Source of the DNA: Bacilli bacterium
GTDB lineage: Bacteria; Bacillota_I; Bacilli_A; MAG-NZ
Reading direction: 5' to 3'
DNA: 39,669 bases
NCBI GenBank assembly: GCA_018401215.1
Contig: JAGYLA010000004.1
Span: 1-39,669 of the forward strand
Below, piece after piece: positions 34,561 through 39,669 of this stretch; positions within the stretch are counted from its first letter, which is position 1, and every line of letters starts with the position of its first letter. Position numbers and translations under genes: made by a program. The notes beneath the pieces are model-generated. The model saw only the letters and a program-made list of their open reading frames with translations, had not been told where the DNA came from and did no database searches.

Positions 34561-34667
34561 ACAAACCTCTATATAAATAAAGAGTAGCAAAAAGTTTGAT
34601 GCTCAAAACGAAAAGTTAAAATTTGTTACCACTGTTTATTTCATAGTATAGTGGGTATGGAGAACTT
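34561..34667. promoter_or_regulatory. Divergent promoter region (protease / exporter)
   Basis: 107 nt. Plus strand: TATAGT (about 34646-34651), 15-16 nt before the exporter ATG, which has a GGAG site. Minus strand: a weak AT-rich -10 close to AGAGGT. Otherwise I see no structure. Confidence 0.4.
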
Positions 34668-35630
34668 ATGAGCCGTTCACAACAAGTAACCATCAAAATT
34701 CTGTTTGCCTTTACGGTGCCATTCTCCTTGCTTGGCTCTTAGAGTTACCTGGAACTGTCACTACAGGAATCCTCGCGATCATTAGCATTCAACCGACCAA
34801 AACCGATGCAGTGTTGATCATGATTCGTCAGCGATTTTCTGCGGTCATCGGCTTTTGCCTTTGCCTTGCTGGTCTTTGAAGTGTTTGGATATACCCTTCT
34901 AATGTATACCCTCGTTAGCATTGTCTTTACGATCTTCTCTTACGTAGCGACACTTGGGGTCGGTGTGGTTCCAACATTAGTGCTCCTTGGTACGTTAATG
35001 GCTCATGGGTCCTATGACCCATTGGTCCTATTACAAACCTCACTGATGTTGATCTGTTTCAATCATCGTCAGTGCGTTAGTCACCTTCTTGTATCCATCC
35101 AGTGCAACAAAAGCGGCAGAATTTGTCTTAGCAAAAACCGATGACGTGCTCAAACAAATGCTCACACTCTTATCAAATCCTTAAAGGAACCAAACAATCA
35201 AGTCCGTATCAAGATTCGTTCGCTCAACTAGATAGCACCGGCAAAGACTTGATTGTCGAAGCCGAAAGCACCAACAAAGACTTCTTGTTTTAGCCAAGAC
35301 AATTCACTCTATGCCTATTTAAAATGCGCCAATCCCAAATGAACCGAGTGCGTCGTTGTTTCGCTTGCTACAATCAATCGATCAACCGACGCCATTTTAT
35401 GAACCGCTTCGCCATCCTTTGTTGAGGAATTGATTCCTGCGATTGGTGCAGTGGATCAGCCACTCCCCTTACGATCGCGTTACTACACCTCACAAACGAC
35501 TATAGAAGCCCTCCCCAAAACCAGGGAGGTTTGAGACTTCGTGCCATCTTGTTTCAAATGCTCTTTGAACTCGATTACTTCCTCAGCGTCCAAAATTCAA
35601 TACCACCAACAATCAACGAATTAATTGTTG
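34668..35630 (+). pseudogene. Aromatic-acid-exporter-like (FUSC/DUF939) membrane protein, frameshifted
   Basis: Pieces in several frames make up a protein of about 320 residues resembling ArAE_1/DUF939 inner-membrane proteins, which are related to aromatic acid efflux. Recognised: GAILLAWLLELPGTVTTGIL, then AIISIQPTKTDAVLIMIRQR near 34780, FALLVFEVFGYTLLMYTLVS near 34870, VGVVPTLVLLGTLMAHGS near 34960, a soluble linker (AAEFVLAKTDDVLKQML near 35120), and LRAILFQMLFELDYFLSV near 35540. ATG 34668 has GGAG before it. Frames break near 34715, 34855, 35065, 35170, 35290, 35330 and later. The 3' end overlaps the convergent amidase end; the exact stop is uncertain. Confidence 0.65.
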
Positions 35631-36940
35631 ATACTGATGCTTTAAGGCCAGCAGGAATCATCGCGCCAAGTTTACCGCCGATAAAGGTCACCCCGCGTGG
35701 ATGCTTGTCCCACGATGCTTCAGGGACGTTTACACTGGGATTGCCATGAATTGCCCCAAAATCAGTCAACCAACCGTCACAATCGCCCAAGTAGCCCTCA
35801 TCGAGCATCGTTTCCGCCACGTGAGAAGCCATCTCAATTGGGCTTTTTTAAGGCCAAATATTCTGGATCATCCAGAGCTTTCGCGTGGGTTAGGACTGCT
35901 CCAGTAAAGTAATTCCATATTTCATTGCTCGTTCAGGATTCACTTTATATTCTTTGATCAAATCTTCCATCGACTGTAGAGGAAAGTCAGGACTAAGGTT
36001 TGTAAGAGAATGCGTTCATCGCTGGTGCGAATTCCGCAAGTAGTATTTGATTGTTCGGAATGTAACTGGGTGATGGTTGTTCTTCGACCTCTCAGCCAAT
36101 CGCTTTCAAACGAGGAATTGCGAGTGCTTTCATCGGTGTCGACCCATTCACTGGGTAAATAATCACCGAGTAATCCCGGCATGGTTAACCAAAAGGACCT
36201 TGCCTTTTGGTGGTTGCGACAAGCGGGTGTCGCCACCGGGTTTGCCACTGATGACATCCATCATCAAAGCGACGTCTTTGACGGTTTTCGCCATCGGTCC
36301 GGCCGTATCTTGACTTGGTGAAATCGGAATGATTCCGTGTTGCGGGACCACGCCTTGTGTCGGTTTTAAGGTGACAACCCGATTGTACTAACGCCGGGGC
36401 CATTAACGACCCATTGGTTTCACTACCAATCGAGACTGGCACAATGTCCAAGGCCACCGCAACCGCACTGCCGGTACTAGACCCCAGCGGGTCGACCGAT
36501 TCATCATACGGATGTTTGACTTGACCGTACATCGAACCATAGCCATTGGGCATTCCTTCGGTCGTTAAAAAGTTCGCTAATTCTGACAAGTTCGCTTTGG
36601 CGACAATGATCGCGCCTGCGGCAATCATCCGCTCAACAATCAAGGCATTATAGGGCGGCATCAAGTCACGCAGCGCGTACGAATTCGCCGTCGTTGGTGT
36701 ACCGTCTTGGTATAAAATATTGTCTTTGATCACCACGGGAATGCCGTGGAGTGGACCGCGCAAGCGGCCAATCGAGCGTTCTTCGTCGAGTTGCTTTGCT
36801 AGTTCTAGTGCTTTCGGACTTGTCACGCCAATCGCGTTAAACTCTTTGGTTTCGTCAATCCGCTTGAACGCGGCTTTGACCAAATCGACACTGGTGGTTT
36901 TGCGTGCGGCTAAGGCCGCACTGAGTTCTTGAATGTTCAT
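35613..36940 (-). CDS. Amidase-signature-family amidase, frameshifted in its 3' half
   Basis: An amidase-signature hydrolase of about 450-480 residues, releasing ammonia from carboxamides (peptide amides, glutamine-like substrates). The first 250 residues are open: the Lys of the catalytic triad in VIKDNI, the Ser cluster [12 protein letters not shown], and SIGSETNGS (the cis-Ser strand). After about 36370 the frame changes repeatedly: [20 protein letters not shown] near 36330, a middle piece near 36050, then [12 protein letters not shown] near 35765 and the end [13 protein letters not shown] at 35613. The start ATG 36940 overlaps the S9 peptidase stop (ATGA), with GAGGT upstream, so they form an operon. 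Two Gly/Ser-rich positions differ from the usual GGSSGGS. Confidence 0.82.
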
Positions 36941-38898
36941 ACATACCTCGCAAACCAGTTTTGGATTTCTGATAACCGTTTGATTCTTGCATGCGGTTTG
37001 CCACTTCGCGACAATTCATGCGTTTCGTCTTTGAACCAGATGAAGCGTGTTTCGACGCCATTGGTTTTTAACACACTGTGAAATTGTTCGGCTTGTTCCA
37101 TCGGACAACGATGGTCTTTGTCGGAATGAATAAACAACAAGGGGGTTTTGACGTTCATCGCATATTTGAGCGGTGACTGATGCCATAGTTGTTCCATGTC
37201 ACGCACGGGGTGTCCCCCTGCTTGATCGACCCCAAAGGTGTGACCGATGTCCGAGGTGCCGCAAAAGCTCACCCAGTTGGAAATGCTGCGCTGCGTCACG
37301 CCCGCTTTGAAGCGATTCGTATGACCAACCATCCAGTTGGTCATAAAACCACCATAGGACCCACCCGTGACAAACAAGCGTTTCTTATCGACCGCATAGT
37401 CGTTGACGACTTGATCGGTAAACGCCATCAAATCCAAGTAATCAATGTCGCCGTATAATCCGCGGATGTCCGCAAACGCATCACCATAACCATCAGAGCC
37501 TCGCAGGGTTGGCAAACATGACAATATACCCCGCATTCGCCCACACTTGCATCTCATGGTAATAGACATACGAATAAATTGTTTTTGGTCCACCGTGAAT
37601 GTTCAAAATCGCCGGATACGTTTTTCGTTTGTCGTAGCCTTGCTGGCAATAAGACCCAACCAGAAACACTCCGGACTTGTCCTTGGACATCAACCACTTG
37701 CGGTGTTGCAACATAATACCCCTTCAAGGCTGCTTGGTTGATGGAGTGACTTTCGTAAAGGTTTTCTGTTTTGTAGGGCATACACTTCCTGGAAGTGCTT
37801 GATCAAACAAGCCAATCGTCAAAAAGCCGCTTGGTATTGAATCAAACCATCAATGGAACCAGGAGCCTCCACAAGTCGCTTGATGCCCTTGAGGGACACT
37901 GATGTCGGTGTGATCGTGATGCGTTGAAACAGAGTACGAAGGGGTCCCTTGGACGGCTTTGCGCACTTCCCACCGTAACGAACATCACTACCGACACTAC
38001 TATAGACCGAGTATCCAAAGTCCATCATCTTCGATAATTGATTTTGTTTGACCAGATAATAACGGAGTTTGATTGAGGCCATACGTCAACATGTCTGAGG
38101 CAAAGACCACAATCTCACTGCCTTGAACAAAGAATCGGTCAATCTTATACTTGCCCTGAAATGAGTGCTTCAACGATGCTTTTTGGCCGTCACATCGAGT
38201 GAATAGATGCAGAGTAAGGCGTGCGTACAGGCTCCGAGTAGCTTCCCGTGAGAAGTCAATTCGTTCTTCTCACGGCCGCGTTCGACTTGACTCGCGCCAA
38301 AGTCTTTTGGGGTGAGTAAGGTGAGTTTGAAGGAGGATAAATCCAACACAAACAACTGTTTGCGTTTGCCATGGACAAAGTTTGCGCCATTGAACAAGAA
38401 CGGAAGTTCTTCGATGTCTTCACTAAAGGACGATTCCTTGACGTGCTTCAAGTACGCGCTGCGCTCTTTCGCACTGCCTTCATACAAAATGTGATCGGCT
38501 TCTTTTAACACACTAGAGACAATCACTTTGGTTTTGCTTAAACGCAGTTCAAACGCAACAGGAATGTTGAGTGTCGTGAGATACTCAAGTTTTTTTGTAA
38601 TGACATTAAAGCGTGAGATTCTCGTGCGACGTTCTTTTTGATTGGTTTCTCGGCGCTTCTTGTTTGAATCAGCACTGATTAAAACTTCTTCCTCACTAAC
38701 AAACAAGTAATCGGCTTGAGTCCCAAGCTTGAACACTTCTTTGGGTGTGGTTTCTCCGACATATAACGCGTGATCATACTCGTTGGTCTTCTTGTTGGCG
38801 GTTGCAACAACAAGTCCGTAACGTGATTCTTTGGGTGACGCTTGCAAGCGTGACAGGTACGAAAAACGATAAAAGGTCTCATTGACAATTGGTTTCAT
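36937..38898 (-). CDS. S9-family (acylaminoacyl/prolyl oligopeptidase-like) serine peptidase, frameshifted in the middle
   Basis: About 650 residues. N-terminal half (MKPIVNETFYRFSYLSRLQA..., open from 38898 to 38170) is a beta-propeller-like domain with no clear motifs. The C-terminal half (37593-36937) is the alpha/beta-hydrolase domain: RGSDGYGDAFADIRG, GGSYGG with the nucleophile Ser, SDKDHRCPMEQA with the Asp, and DETHELSRSGKP with the His. It removes blocked N-terminal residues or cleaves peptides in the cytosol. Between about 38170 and 37590 the frame changes at least four times (ASIKLRYYLVKQNQL, LKGYYVATPQVVDVQG, IHGGPKTIYSYVYYHEMQVW all belong to it). Start: ATG 38898 with AAGGGGG upstream and TACAAT at 38925-38920. 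It overlaps the amidase start by 4 nt. Confidence 0.83.
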
Positions 38899-38919
38899 AC
38901 AACCCCCTTTAATTGGTTC

Positions 38920-38925
38920 ATTGTA
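38920..38925 (-). promoter_or_regulatory. -10 element of the S9 peptidase gene
   Basis: TACAAT on the minus strand, 21 nt before the ATG at 38898, giving a leader of about 14 nt with the AAGGGGG ribosome site. No good -35 is seen. Confidence 0.5.
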
Positions 38926-38943
38926 ACGTAGATTCAGTGAAAA

Positions 38944-38967
38944 AGAAAACAGCACGACCGTGCTGTT
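38944..38967 (-). terminator. Terminator of the acetyltransferase gene
   Basis: Perfect 8-bp stem AACAGCAC/GTGCTGTT (38948-38955 and 38960-38967), 4-nt loop, followed on the minus strand by a T-rich run. It separates this gene from the S9 promoter. Confidence 0.8.
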
Positions 38968-39007
38968 CCATTAAGAATGAATCCCAATTTTTAAGTCAAT
39001 TCAACAT

Positions 39008-39669
39008 TCAAGAGCGATGTTGACGCAAGTAGTCGACCGCAAAGGCATCGAGTGCCGGTGCGTCAATGACGCGAATGGTTGCAAGCCCTACCGTACGAAT
39101 TTGCAATGTATGAACTTGTTCAAAGGCGTCACCAAGAGTTTGAAACGAATCGTTAGGGTCATAATCAAAATCTTGATAGGTGGTCCACTCGCGTTGCCCA
39201 CCCTGAAGCATTGCTGTTTGATAGTTTTTGGTTGGATAGCCGGGTACTTTCGTTTCCGCGTGATGGAGTAGCGTACAGGAATCGTATCCGACCCCAATCA
39301 ATAGCACTTTTCCTTGATTGGCAATCAAATACCCCAAGGGGCTTGAATCACCTAACGACGGAGTTAATTCTTGCGCACTGGCGATCTGCTTGGCATGCTT
39401 TCCCCATACCGCAAAGGAATCGATCGGATGATTACTTCGAACCACTGAAGGCATGGACCGAAAGGTTTCAGGAATCACCCCCATGTCCCTTGTTGGGGTG
39501 ACCAACGGGTCAAAGGCTGGCGTATGGTCTTTGATCAATGAAAACCAGCTCGACGGCACGGCAGGATCGCTCCATTCTTCAGGATTGCTATTGTCTCCCG
39601 TTTGGGTGGGCATGATGATCGTCCCCTCTGACAAGACTTCTTGCAGTGCTTGGATCACGGTCACCGCAC
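39008..39669 (-). CDS. Aminoglycoside 3-N-acetyltransferase-like (AAC(3)/YokD type), 5' end cut by the window
   Basis: About 220 residues are visible; the frame is open to the right edge, so the true start lies outside. Family features: GTIIMPTQTGDNSNPEEW, DPLVTPTRDMGVIPETFRSM, the strand VVRSNHPIDSFAVWG with the catalytic His, and LLIGVGYDSCTLLHHAE. These match the antibiotic N-acetyltransferase family, to which AAC(3) and Bacillus YokD belong; many chromosomal members have no proven resistance role. Acetyl-CoA is the expected donor. It ends before a strong terminator and is not in the peptidase operon. Confidence 0.87.
   Translation of the reverse strand, partial: AVTVIQALQEVLSEGTIIMPTQTGDNSNPEEWSDPAVPSSWFSLIKDHTPAFDPLVTPTRDMGVIPETFRSMPSVVRSNHPIDSFAVWGKHAKQIASAQELTPSLGDSSPLGYLIANQGKVLLIGVGYDSCTLLHHAETKVPGYPTKNYQTAMLQGGQREWTTYQDFDYDPNDSFQTLGDAFEQVHTLQIRTVGLATIRVIDAPALDAFAVDYLRQHRS

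Noticed and set aside
35503-35528. CCTCCC/GGGAGG hairpin as a terminator
   Set aside because: No T-run follows, and recognisable exporter sequence continues downstream to about 35600.
1-39669. Mycoplasma genetic code with TGA as Trp
   Set aside because: Several well-supported genes end in TGA next to the following start (509, 29733, 31559, 36937), and conserved Trp positions use TGG.
1-39669. tRNA, rRNA, prophage, insertion sequence or CRISPR loci
   Set aside because: I saw no transposase, integrase, phage structural gene, tRNA-like cloverleaf or repeat-spacer array in either strand; short tRNA-like folds cannot be fully excluded by eye.

Overview
The window (about 39.7 kb) looks like a stretch of a compact chromosome from a Firmicutes/Mycoplasmatota-like bacterium. 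Evidence for this: genes are tightly packed with overlapping starts and stops, exported proteins are lipoproteins or C-terminally membrane-anchored proteins without an LPXTG signal, promoters are sigma-A type, Shine-Dalgarno sites are strong, and terminators are shared by convergent genes. TGA is a genuine stop here (for example the TGA at 507-509 that overlaps the next start), so the Mycoplasma code does not apply. Base composition looks moderate (mid-40s %GC by eye). A wall-less or near wall-less lineage (Izemoplasma/Acholeplasma-like) would fit, but that is inference.

Layout. 1-3903 (+): end of an exported beta-rich protein, an MscS channel, and a nuclease-helicase fusion. 3913-16471 (-): one huge modular surface-protein gene, which I reconstruct at about 4,190 residues (LamG, DUF2341, InlB-type repeats, PA14, FN3, cadherin-like and discoidin-like parts, an acidic spacer, and a C-terminal membrane anchor); its 14.3-15.4 kb part is damaged by frameshifts. 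16770-19755: PAP2 phosphatase (+), then exported glycerophosphodiester phosphodiesterase, an ICMT-like methyltransferase and a four-helix membrane protein (-). 19798-27989 (+): gamma-glutamyltransferase, a Ugp/Mal-type ABC importer (ATPase, two permeases, binding lipoprotein), a surface staphylococcal-nuclease-like lipoprotein and an NrnA-type oligoribonuclease. 28017-29367 (-): MgtE. 29483-29997 (+): a YefM/YoeB-type toxin-antitoxin pair. 30066-34560 (-): 6-phosphogluconate dehydrogenase, a ZIP metal transporter with a DtxR-family regulator, and an M6-like protease lipoprotein. 34668-about 35630 (+): an aromatic-acid-exporter-like protein. 35613-39669 (-): amidase, S9 peptidase, and a partial aminoglycoside acetyltransferase-like gene.

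Themes. Much of the window concerns the cell surface and scavenging: a giant adhesin-like protein, surface nuclease plus nanoRNase, an ABC importer next to phospholipid-degrading enzymes, peptidases and an amidase. Two features cut across genes. First, frameshifts are absent over the first 14 kb but dense in several later blocks; reading frames and motifs are preserved on both sides, so base-calling or assembly error is the most likely cause. Second, almost every promoter I can place has a TACAAT/TATAAT -10 only 5-22 nt before the start codon, giving leaderless or very short-leader messages.
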